Positions 9,692-17,091 of a stretch of 64,000 bases of DNA are shown here, piece by piece. Under the pieces are notes generated by a model. The model saw only the letters and a program-made list of their open reading frames with translations. It was not told the origin of the DNA and ran no database searches. The stretch spans positions 1 through 64,000 of the forward strand of contig JAPOXD010000022.1 of NCBI GenBank assembly GCA_026707285.1. Direction: 5' to 3'. The DNA is from Chloroflexota bacterium. Its GTDB lineage: Bacteria; Chloroflexota; UBA11872. The position numbers were made by a program, and so were the translations under genes. How positions within the stretch are numbered: position 1 is the stretch's first letter; each line of letters opens with the position of its first letter.

Positions 9692-11422
9692 CTAGACGAG
9701 GGCGGCAGCCGAGCGGGATCGGCGGCCGGTTTCGGCGATGCGCACGCACTCGGGCATCGGGGCCAGGATCACCTCGCACTGCAGCAGGTTGGGGGCGTAA
9801 GAGCCGGTCTTGACGGCGGGGGTGGCCATGCGCGTCGACTCGCGCCAGAGGGCGTTGCTGGGGCAACTGTCGGTCATCACCCGGCCGCCGGCGGCTTCGA
9901 TCTCCTCGGCGTAGCCCAGGCGGCGCGCCTGCGCCTCGATGGCGTAGGACATGGACACCAGCAGCGTGACGCCGTTGCGCACCGTTTTGCCGCGGAGCTC
10001 CTTGGCCAGCTCCACCACCTCCTGCAAGGTCGCGTGGGGGCAGCCGAAGTAGACCAGGTCGACCTCGTCGGCGGTGGCCGTGGTGAGGGTGTCGTAGACC
10101 GCGGCCAGCTCGTCAGCGCCGAAGGTCAGCGTCTCGTCGGGCTCACGGCCCTTGAGCGCGGCCTCCAGCGTGGGCGCTTCGGGCGTGACGCCGACGACGT
10201 GCAGCATGGGGGCGCCGCCGGACGTGGCCAGCGCGGCGCAAAGCTGGCGGGCCGACTCGATCCGCGGCGACGGCAGGCCGGTGAACGCCGGAATGCGGAG
10301 CCCGCCGACCTTGCCGGCGAAATAGCCCAGGCAGCCCCAGTCGGCGTCTGAGGTCAGGTCGACGTCGACCTCGATGACGAAGTCCGCGCCGCGGCCCTCG
10401 GACCGCAGCACGCCGAACTCGGGCACGAAGCCGGTGGCCATCGCGGCGGCCGCGCTCTCGTTGCCATTGCGCGTGGTGCGCGCGGCGAGGAACGAGTTCA
10501 CGAATACCACGGCGTGCGACTCGGTCCAGGCGCAGACCTGGCCGCTGAGGGGCACGTTGCCCACCAGGTAGGGCGCGCAGGTCCAGGTCATCGAGACGCC
10601 GGCCTGGCGCCCGAGGTCCAGCAGCTCGCGCTGGGCCGGCACCTGCCGCAAGTCGGGCTGGAACTGCTCCAGGCGCTCGAGGTCCATGAAGCTGGCGTGG
10701 GCCGTGGCGGTGACGCCCCCCACGTCGTCGATGAGGCAGCCCTTGGTGTAGTTGATGTAGCCCTCGATGAGCTCGAAAGGCAGCTCGCCCAGCGTGCGGT
10801 TGGGCACGAACAGGCCGCCCGGCAGCACGTTGTCGACCTCGATGAGGCGCTCGGCGCCGACGGCCTCGCCCCACTCCACAAGCAGGCGCAGGTGCTCGGC
10901 GCGCGAGTCGCCGCGAGCGCCGTCCAGCATGGCCTGCTGGTCGGGCGTCAGGTCGATGGTGGTCCGGGCAGGGGCGTTCGACACCGCTTCGCGCCGGGGT
11001 GGCGCGGGGCGTTCGGTGGACACGTCGACCACGCCGCGGTCGGCGTCAACGCGCACGATGTCGCCGGTTTGCATGGCGACGAAGGGGTCCACGTCGAGGT
11101 CGGTGACCAGCGGCAGGCCGAGCGCCACGCAGGCCAGCGTGCTCAGCTCGTCGAGCTCGGTGTTGATGAACGCCAGCGGCGCGTGGCCGGCCATCTTGGC
11201 CAGCCGCAGCATGAGCGAAGTGCCGGAGCTGCCCTTGGTGGAGCGAAAGACGAGCACCTTGCCGGCAATGTTGACGCCCTCGAAGGGGTTGCCGACCTCG
11301 ACGATCTCGCCCGACGCGGGGTCGAAGCCGCCCCAGAACGAAATGCGCGTGTCGGCCACCAGCGCCGGACCCTCGGCCACGCCGCCTACGATCTGGCGGC
11401 AGTTATAGGTGTGCGTGGGCAT
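9692..11422 (-). CDS. Aconitase X, fused small and large domains
   Basis: A 576-aa fused AcnX (DUF126 plus DUF521). Residues about 1-140 form the swivelling small domain with GLPLVTDLD and the STKGSSGTS loop. The rest is the large domain, with cluster or active-site candidates in NYTKGCLIDDVGG, MTWTCAPYL and MTDSCPSNALW. Characterised relatives include bacterial cis-3-hydroxy-L-proline dehydratase and archaeal phosphomevalonate dehydratase (two separate subunits). No proline-catabolic or mevalonate genes are adjacent, so the substrate is open. ATG 11422 has GGGAG just upstream. Confidence 0.85.
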   Translation of the reverse strand: MPTHTYNCRQIVGGVAEGPALVADTRISFWGGFDPASGEIVEVGNPFEGVNIAGKVLVFRSTKGSSGTSLMLRLAKMAGHAPLAFINTELDELSTLACVALGLPLVTDLDVDPFVAMQTGDIVRVDADRGVVDVSTERPAPPRREAVSNAPARTTIDLTPDQQAMLDGARGDSRAEHLRLLVEWGEAVGAERLIEVDNVLPGGLFVPNRTLGELPFELIEGYINYTKGCLIDDVGGVTATAHASFMDLERLEQFQPDLRQVPAQRELLDLGRQAGVSMTWTCAPYLVGNVPLSGQVCAWTESHAVVFVNSFLAARTTRNGNESAAAAMATGFVPEFGVLRSEGRGADFVIEVDVDLTSDADWGCLGYFAGKVGGLRIPAFTGLPSPRIESARQLCAALATSGGAPMLHVVGVTPEAPTLEAALKGREPDETLTFGADELAAVYDTLTTATADEVDLVYFGCPHATLQEVVELAKELRGKTVRNGVTLLVSMSYAIEAQARRLGYAEEIEAAGGRVMTDSCPSNALWRESTRMATPAVKTGSYAPNLLQCEVILAPMPECVRIAETGRRSRSAAALV

Positions 11423-11478
11423 GGAGCGGCTCCCGAAATGGCCGGCTCATTAGTTGTAACAGGCTGAGCGTCAGGGTT

Positions 11479-12060
11479 TCACGCGGAATCGTCGGGAGGT
11501 TGCCAGCGGGCCTTCGCGGCGGGCCACTCGTCGTCCAGGATGCTCATGAAAGCGATGTCGGCCCAGCGGCCGTCGATTCGCATGTGGCGGCGGAGGACGC
11601 CGTCGACGCGGAAGCCGGCCTTCTCGTAGGCGCGGACGGCGCGGCGGTTGGACGGCTCGGGGTCGATGGTGACCCGCTTGAGGCCCTTGGTCTCGAACAG
11701 GTAGCGCAGCAGGGTCCGCAGGGCCTCGGTGCCCAGGCCTCGGTCGCGGGCATCGGGTTCGCCGACGAAGATGTCGATGCCGGCCGACCACGGGGCGCTG
11801 GGGCGATCCTGGAAGTACTCGATCCCGCCGATCGGGCGGCCCCGGTCTTCGATGACGAACGTCCAGCCGGGCAGGCCGGCGGATGCGGCCTCGTCGCTCG
11901 GCGTCTCGGCGGAGTCGTCGGGCGGGCGGCCGAAGAAGGCCACGACCTCGGGGTCGCTGAGCCAGCGGGCGAAGGCGGCCGCATCGGCGGGCGTGACGGG
12001 CCGCAGGCGGAGGCGGGGCCCCTGGATGGGTTCGTGGTCGGCGGGGTCGGGGAGCGGCAT
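11479..12060 (-). CDS. GNAT-family N-acetyltransferase
   Basis: About 193 aa, RimJ/RimL-like. The N-terminus LRLRPVTPADAAAFARW, the acetyl-CoA loop DRGLGTEALRTLLRY, and NRRAVRAYEKAGF are typical. Relatives acetylate ribosomal protein termini or aminoglycosides; the target here is unknown. The ATG at 12060 places the core at the normal distance from the start, but the frame is open to 12126. It lies 57 nt upstream of acnX on the same strand. Confidence 0.8.
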   Translation of the reverse strand: MPLPDPADHEPIQGPRLRLRPVTPADAAAFARWLSDPEVVAFFGRPPDDSAETPSDEAASAGLPGWTFVIEDRGRPIGGIEYFQDRPSAPWSAGIDIFVGEPDARDRGLGTEALRTLLRYLFETKGLKRVTIDPEPSNRRAVRAYEKAGFRVDGVLRRHMRIDGRWADIAFMSILDDEWPAAKARWQPPDDSA

Positions 12061-12277
12061 GGCGGCGGGGCGCGACGGATTGCGGGAGACATCATCGGAT
12101 ATGGCGAGAATCCCCCGCACAGCCACAGGCGGTATCGCCGCGGGCGCCCACCAGGAGCGCCCCTACACGCGCTGATGAGAGCGAGGGGCGACCAGTCGAT
12201 GGTTCGGGCGCGCTTTACGAGCCGTACAGACGCATTGCCGCCGTCCGGGCGTGAAGGGGCTACAGTGCGGACACTGC

Positions 12278-12283
12278 TAGACT
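12278..12283 (+). promoter_or_regulatory. Putative -10 box of the plsY-like gene
   Basis: TAGACT, 46 nt before the ATG at 12330. The same hexamer is the proposed -10 for the atp operon (19361) and the Asp-box propeller gene (16958). No clear -35 is seen here. Confidence 0.35.
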
Positions 12284-12329
12284 CCGAGCCTGCCGGTGCG
12301 GCGTCGACGCCTCGGCGTGAGCAGGTGCC

Positions 12330-12947
12330 ATGACCGCTTTCTGGCTCGTATTGATGGGCTACCTGATCGGATCGATTCCGATCGCGTATCTGGCTGCCCG
12401 CCTGCGCGGCCACGATTTGCTGGACGAAGGGGCGGGGGGCGTAAGCGGGTCCGCCGCCATCGAGCGGCTGGGTCCGGTGCCGGGCGCGGCGGCTGGATTC
12501 CTGGATGCGCTCAAACCCGTGCTGGTGGTTGCGGTCGCGCAACGATTCGAGAGCTATGAGGTGTCCGCCGCCGCGGGCGTGGCGGCAGTCGGCGGGCACA
12601 TCTGGCCCATCACCCTGCGCTGGCGCGGGGGGCGGGGCATAGGTCCGGCCGGCGCGCTGCTGGCGGCGCTGGGGGCCTGGCAGATGTGCCTGGCGTTTGC
12701 CGGCCTGGTGCTGGGACGGGCCCTGCTGCGCGACTCGGCGCCCGGCGCGCTGGTGGGGTTCTTTGCCACGGCGGTGCTGCTGAGCCTGACCGGTCAATCG
12801 CTGACCATCGGCGTCACGGCGTGGGTGGTCGTGGGCGTGGTGGTGGTGGGCCGCTTGGTCGGGTATCGCAAAGTGCGGACCGAAGAGGACGTGGGATTGG
12901 CCCGGCTGATGGCCCGCCGCTTCCTCCTCGATCGTGACGAGCCCTGA
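12330..12947 (+). CDS. PlsY-like acyl-phosphate:glycerol-3-phosphate acyltransferase, divergent
   Basis: A 205-aa polytopic membrane protein. Motif 1 (LIGSIPIAYLAARL) and motif 3 (GHIWPITLRWRGGRGIG) of PlsY are recognisable. The canonical motif 2, glycine-rich with Asn and Thr (GSGNxGATN), is replaced by GVSGSAAIERLG, and motif 3 has Arg in place of the usual GGKG lysine. True PlsY starts phospholipid synthesis at the inner face of the membrane. These changes suggest either altered activity or a paralogue. It overlaps the DegV-family gene by 14 nt, so they form an operon of lipid-linked functions. Confidence 0.8.
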   Translation: MTAFWLVLMGYLIGSIPIAYLAARLRGHDLLDEGAGGVSGSAAIERLGPVPGAAAGFLDALKPVLVVAVAQRFESYEVSAAAGVAAVGGHIWPITLRWRGGRGIGPAGALLAALGAWQMCLAFAGLVLGRALLRDSAPGALVGFFATAVLLSLTGQSLTIGVTAWVVVGVVVVGRLVGYRKVRTEEDVGLARLMARRFLLDRDEP

Positions 12948-13806
12948 CTTCCGGCGACCGGTCGCGGTCGTCACCGACTCCAGTGCGTGCCTGCCGCCCG
13001 ACGAGGTCGAGCGGTTGCGCATCGGCGTGGCGCCCATGGTCTTGGTGTGGCATGGGCAGCAACTGCGCGACGGCGTCGACATCTCGCAGGCGGAGTTCTG
13101 GCAGCGCCTGACCACCGACCCCGAGTTGCCCACGACGAGCACGATGGCGCCGGGCGAATACGAGGGCGTGCTGGAAGACGCGGCGGCTTGGGCTCGCGCG
13201 GCGGTATGCGTGTGTCTGCCGCGACCAATCTCGACGATGGCCGAGGCGGCCCACCTCGCGGCGGGGCGCATCGCCGACCGGCTGTCCGTCCATATCGTCG
13301 AAGCCGGCGGCGCCGGGATGGCGGCGGGCTTCCCCGCATTGCTGGCCGCGCGTGCGGCGGCCGGGGGCGCGGCGGCGACCGAGGTGGTGGAGACGGCGGA
13401 GCGGGCGGCGGCGCACAGCGCGATCGTCGCGGTGCTCGATTCGCTGTCCTACCTCGCCCGCGGCGGACGGGTTCCCGGAATCGTGGCGCGCGTGGCCGAC
13501 GCGCTGCCGTCGACGTTCGTGTTGCGATTCGGGGACAGCACGATCGGCGTGCGGGCGCGCTTCGGCTCGCGCGCGCGGGCGGTGCGGGGCCTGGTGCATC
13601 ACGTATCAAAGGAGGCGCAGGGCGCCGGGTATGTGGGGATCACGGTGCACCACGGCTCGGACGAAGCGGAGGCGCACGAGCTGGCGGCGCACGTGCAGCG
13701 CATCATTCGGCCCGACGACCTCTTTGTGACGGGCTTTACGCCGGTGATGGGGGCGCACGTCGGGCCGGGGCTTATCGGACTGGCGTACTGCGCGCTGCCC
13801 GCGTGA
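12934..13806 (+). CDS. DegV-family fatty-acid-binding protein
   Basis: A 290-aa DegV/EDD-fold protein. The N-terminal VAVVTDSSACLP, the TSTMAPGEYEGVLE loop, and SLSYLARGGRVPG are the family's marks. Characterised members (FakB type) bind a fatty acid and present it to a DhaK-like kinase, giving acyl-phosphate that PlsX/PlsY can use. That agrees with its GTG start lying inside the PlsY-like gene. No FakA kinase is in the window, so the partner must be elsewhere. Function by family, not by direct evidence. Confidence 0.88.
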   Translation: MTSPDFRRPVAVVTDSSACLPPDEVERLRIGVAPMVLVWHGQQLRDGVDISQAEFWQRLTTDPELPTTSTMAPGEYEGVLEDAAAWARAAVCVCLPRPISTMAEAAHLAAGRIADRLSVHIVEAGGAGMAAGFPALLAARAAAGGAAATEVVETAERAAAHSAIVAVLDSLSYLARGGRVPGIVARVADALPSTFVLRFGDSTIGVRARFGSRARAVRGLVHHVSKEAQGAGYVGITVHHGSDEAEAHELAAHVQRIIRPDDLFVTGFTPVMGAHVGPGLIGLAYCALPA

Positions 13807-13822
13807 CGGGCGTTCGACTGCG

Positions 13823-14791
13823 CTAGAACGAAGCGCCCGCGCCGGCGATGAAGAGGCCCGCGTCGTCGTCGGGTCCCGCGTCCACGATGTCGTCCAGCGT
13901 CGGTGAGTCGCGCTTGGGCAGCGTCACGTCCTCGAGGTCCAGCACCGCATCGATGAGGTTGATGGCAAACCAGGCGTCGACACCGTCCATGGTGAAGGCC
14001 TCGGGCACGGCGCGGGCCGTGTCCCGCATGATGCCCAGCCCATCCGTGTAAGGCTCGAACGAGACAATCCGCTCCAGCCGAACGCGAAAGCTCTTGTCGC
14101 CGCCCTTGAAGTAGATGTGCTTGGTGGTGATGCCCAGGATCCCGTCGTCGGTGCGCTCCATTTCGGTTTTCTCGATGGGGCGGCCCCGGAAGGCGCCCGG
14201 ACGCACGTAGACGCCCTTGGCCACCCGGACGCTCACACCCATGGACTGGCCGCGGAATTCTCGGCGCGTGACCTGCCGCAGGTAGCCCACCTCGTCGAAT
14301 AGCCAGATCAACGCTTCGCTCTTCATTAGATTGAAGGGCACGCGGCCAAACGCCGCCCGCGCCGCGCGGCGGTCGTAGCGGGGGATGACGCCGTGCTCGC
14401 CGATGACGGCGAGCAGCGCCAGCTTGCGAAAGAGGTCGTAGTGGCCTCGCCGGTCGAGCCGGCTTGGGCTGAGGCTGAACTGGTCGCGATAGCGGCTCAA
14501 CCCGCGCCGTTCCCGGCCGGTGAGCACGTGGTCTTCCATGGCGGCTTCGACCGCGTCGCCCCAGGCATCGGCCAGCGTGTCCGCCAGGTCGGCGTCGGAC
14601 ATGGCGATGAAGCCTGCTGCGGCGGTCTCGCGAATCCTGGCGGGCAGCGTTTCCAAGGCGTCGCCGCGCAGGGCCGCCTGGACGCACAGATCGCGGATGG
14701 CCGCCGCGGCGCGGGCGTTCTTCTTGGCGCAGGCCCCATGCTGGCGGCGCAAGAAGCCCGCCGGCTCTCCGCAGTACCGACAATCGCCCAT
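13823..14791 (-). CDS. Zinc-ribbon protein with PH-like C-terminal domain, function unknown
   Basis: About 322 aa, not assigned to a named family here. The N-terminus has a CRYCGEPAG pair followed by H-x3-C (RRQHGACAKKN), a likely zinc site. A helical middle follows, then a beta-rich region (MGVSVRVAKGVYVR ... GITTKHIYFKGGDKSFRV ... IVSFEPYTDGLGIMRD) that looks like a bacterial PH-like fold, ending with DAWFAINLIDAV. No signal peptide or membrane segment. ATG 14791 has GGAG at 8 nt; GTG 14830 is an alternative close to a CATACT box. It is divergent from the glycerate kinase gene. Confidence 0.7.
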   Translation of the reverse strand: MGDCRYCGEPAGFLRRQHGACAKKNARAAAAIRDLCVQAALRGDALETLPARIRETAAAGFIAMSDADLADTLADAWGDAVEAAMEDHVLTGRERRGLSRYRDQFSLSPSRLDRRGHYDLFRKLALLAVIGEHGVIPRYDRRAARAAFGRVPFNLMKSEALIWLFDEVGYLRQVTRREFRGQSMGVSVRVAKGVYVRPGAFRGRPIEKTEMERTDDGILGITTKHIYFKGGDKSFRVRLERIVSFEPYTDGLGIMRDTARAVPEAFTMDGVDAWFAINLIDAVLDLEDVTLPKRDSPTLDDIVDAGPDDDAGLFIAGAGASF

Positions 14792-14835
14792 GGGTCGGAC
14801 TCCGTTGCCCGCTCGGGTGGCTCGGGCCACCGCTC

Positions 14836-14889
14836 AGTATGCACCGCCTCCGATGCATGAATTCCCCGTGGCGCGGCGGTGCGTACACT
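14836..14889. promoter_or_regulatory. Divergent -10 boxes
   Basis: CATACT on the minus strand (14836-14841) would drive the zinc-ribbon gene, and TACACT on the plus strand (14884-14889) the glycerate kinase gene. The plus-strand box lies downstream of the ATG at 14839, which casts doubt on that ATG as the kinase start. Confidence 0.35.
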
Positions 14890-16248
14890 CGACCGCACCG
14901 CGCATTTACCGGGGGCCGGACGCTGGACTCGAAGCTGCGCGCGCAGCTGCTGGAGATCGGGCGCGCGGGGATTGCCGCCGTGGACCCGGCGGCGGCGGTG
15001 ACGGCGATCGTGCGCGCCGACGCCGAGGCGCTTCACGTCGGCGACGCCGCCCTGCCGTGGGCGGGCATCGACCGCGTCGTGATCTTGGGCGCGGGCAAGG
15101 CGAGCGCTCGGATGGCCGCGGCCCTCGAAGCGCAACTGGGCGACCGCGTCAGCGGCGGGCTTGTCATCGTCAAGGACGGCCACGGCGCGCCGACGGCTAC
15201 CGTTGAGATTGTGGAGGCCTCCCACCCCTATCCGGACGAACGGGGTGAGCGCGCGGCGGGTCGGCTGCTGGAATTGGCGCGGCAGGCCGGACCGCGCGAT
15301 GTCTTGCTCTGCTGCATCTCGGGCGGCGGGTCGTGCCTGACGCCCGCGGCGGCGCCGGGCGTATCGCTGGAGGCGCTGCAGCGGCTCACCGATCAGCTGC
15401 TGCGCAGCGGCGCGACGATCAATGCCATCAACGCGGTGCGAAAGCATCTGTCGGTGATTCACGGCGGGCGGCTGGCGGCGGCGGCGCACCCGGCGCGTGT
15501 GGTGGCGCTGATCCTGAGCGACGTCGTGGACAATCCGCTGGACGTGATTGCCTCGGGACCAACGGTGCCGGATCCGACGACCTATGCCGACGCGCTGCGC
15601 GCGCTGGACGACCACGGCCTGTGCGAGACCGCGCCCGCGCCGATCCGCGAGCATCTCCAACGCGGTGCGGCGGGACACGAAGCGGAGAGTCCCAAGCCCG
15701 GCGACGCGCGGCTCGCGGGCGTGCGCAACGTGATCATCGCCGACAACGCGCAGGCGGCGGAGGCGGCCGTGCGGGCGGCGCGCGCGCGCGGCTTCGACGC
15801 GCTGCACGTCACGTCGGCGGTGGAAGGGGAGGCCCGGGAATTCGCGCTGACGCTAGCGGGAACGGCCCGGGACATCGCCCGCCACGGGCGGCCGGTGAGC
15901 CGGCCGGGATGCGTGGTGTTCGGCGGCGAGACCACGGTGACCGTGCGCGGCGAGGGCACGGGCGGCCGGAACCAGGAGATGGCCCTGGCGGCGGCCATCG
16001 CCTTGGAGGGGACGACGGGCGCGGCGGTGATGGCGCTGGCGACCGACGGGACCGACGGCCCGACGAGCGCCGCCGGCGGCCTGATCGACGGCGGGACGGT
16101 GGCCCGCGCGCGCGCCGCGGGCATCGACGCCGCCCGCGCCCTCGACGACAACGACTCGCACGCGTTCTTGTCGGCCGCCGGCGACCTGATTGAAACGGGT
16201 CCCACGCACACGAACGTCAACGACCTCTACGTTGCGATTGGCTGGTAG
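14839..16248 (+). CDS. Glycerate 2-kinase (GckA/MOFRL type)
   Basis: Phosphorylates D-glycerate to 2-phosphoglycerate. The N-terminal DUF4147 domain shows VVILGAGKASARMAAALE, EASHPYPDERGERAA, CCISGGGSCLTP and NAVRKHLSVIHGGRLA. The C-terminal MOFRL domain shows VVFGGETTVTVRGEG, GGRNQEMALAAA and ALATDGTDGPTSAAGG, ending THTNVNDLYVA. The family N-terminus begins near CTG 14923 (LDSKLRAQLLEIGRAG), which has GGGGG at 7 nt and lies after a TACACT box; the in-frame ATG at 14839 adds an unmatched arginine-rich extension. The LysM gene follows 3 nt after its stop. Confidence 0.9.
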   Translation: MHRLRCMNSPWRGGAYTRPHRAFTGGRTLDSKLRAQLLEIGRAGIAAVDPAAAVTAIVRADAEALHVGDAALPWAGIDRVVILGAGKASARMAAALEAQLGDRVSGGLVIVKDGHGAPTATVEIVEASHPYPDERGERAAGRLLELARQAGPRDVLLCCISGGGSCLTPAAAPGVSLEALQRLTDQLLRSGATINAINAVRKHLSVIHGGRLAAAAHPARVVALILSDVVDNPLDVIASGPTVPDPTTYADALRALDDHGLCETAPAPIREHLQRGAAGHEAESPKPGDARLAGVRNVIIADNAQAAEAAVRAARARGFDALHVTSAVEGEAREFALTLAGTARDIARHGRPVSRPGCVVFGGETTVTVRGEGTGGRNQEMALAAAIALEGTTGAAVMALATDGTDGPTSAAGGLIDGGTVARARAAGIDAARALDDNDSHAFLSAAGDLIETGPTHTNVNDLYVAIGW

Positions 16249-16251
16249 CCG

Positions 16252-16923
16252 ATGTCGCAAGAACCTGCGCCGCCCCCGGACGTCGAATGGGTGAAGGTTT
16301 CCGGCCCGGACGCGCTGGCGCCGCTGGACCGGCATTGGATACGCCTCTTGCGCGTGGCGCTGCTGGCCGCGGCGGTGCTCATCGCCTGGCGCATCCTGGC
16401 GTGGCAGGAAGACTCCTACCAGCTCGCCGCCGCCGGGGCGCCGGCCGCGCAGACGAATGCCGGGTCGATGGTCACCGCGCCGCCGATTCCCGAGACTCCG
16501 GTGCCGACGGCCGTGCCGGTGGTGGTGATATCGCCGACGCCCACGCCCACGGTTGCGCCCACGCCCACGCCAACGCCGCCGCCCACGCCGACGCCCAAGA
16601 CGCATACGGTCCGGCCGGGGGAGTACCTGTCGGTAATCGCCGGCTTCTACGGCGTGAGCATGGGCGCGATTCTGGAGCTCAACAACATCCCGAACCCCGA
16701 CAATCTGCCGGCGGGGCAGGTGCTGCTCCTGCCCCCGGACGCGGAAGTACCCGCCGAGGCCGAGCTCCCGGCGACGTATATCGTGCAGCCCGGCGAAACG
16801 CTGAGCAACATTGCCGTGGCGCTGGGCGTGACGATCGAAGATCTCATGGCCGCCAACCAGATCCAGGACCCCGACCTCATCTTTCCCGGGCAGGAGCTCA
16901 ACGTGCCGGGCGGCGGGTCGTGA
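16252..16923 (+). CDS. Membrane-anchored double-LysM protein
   Basis: A 223-aa protein with a short cytoplasmic N-terminus, one hydrophobic segment (about residues 31-47, LRVALLAAAVLIAWRIL), a Pro/Thr-rich spacer (about 85-115), and two LysM domains: THTVRPGEYLSVIAGFYGVS and YIVQPGETLSNIAVALGV, each ending in a P-x-G-x-x-L motif. LysM binds peptidoglycan-type glycans, so the protein probably bridges membrane and envelope. It follows the kinase by 3 nt but the functions look unrelated. Confidence 0.85.
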   Translation: MSQEPAPPPDVEWVKVSGPDALAPLDRHWIRLLRVALLAAAVLIAWRILAWQEDSYQLAAAGAPAAQTNAGSMVTAPPIPETPVPTAVPVVVISPTPTPTVAPTPTPTPPPTPTPKTHTVRPGEYLSVIAGFYGVSMGAILELNNIPNPDNLPAGQVLLLPPDAEVPAEAELPATYIVQPGETLSNIAVALGVTIEDLMAANQIQDPDLIFPGQELNVPGGGS

Positions 16924-16934
16924 GGCGGGTAGGA

Positions 16935-16963
16935 TTGTTGCGGGCGGCGGGCGCCCGTAGACT
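16935..16963 (+). promoter_or_regulatory. Promoter TTGTTG-N17-TAGACT
   Basis: TTGTTG (16935-16940), exactly 17 nt, then TAGACT (16958-16963), 129 nt before the Asp-box propeller ATG at 17092. The same two hexamers at the same spacing precede the atp operon (19338-19366). Confidence 0.55.
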
Positions 16964-17091
16964 GGCGGGGCTCGTCGAGCGACCGTTGGCGTCGACTCTG
17001 GCGCCGGAGCACCACGCCTTACCCACCGGATGTTGAACATCCGCACTTACGCCTGCCGGACGGGGCCTTGAGAAAGAGGAGACAGACGTAG

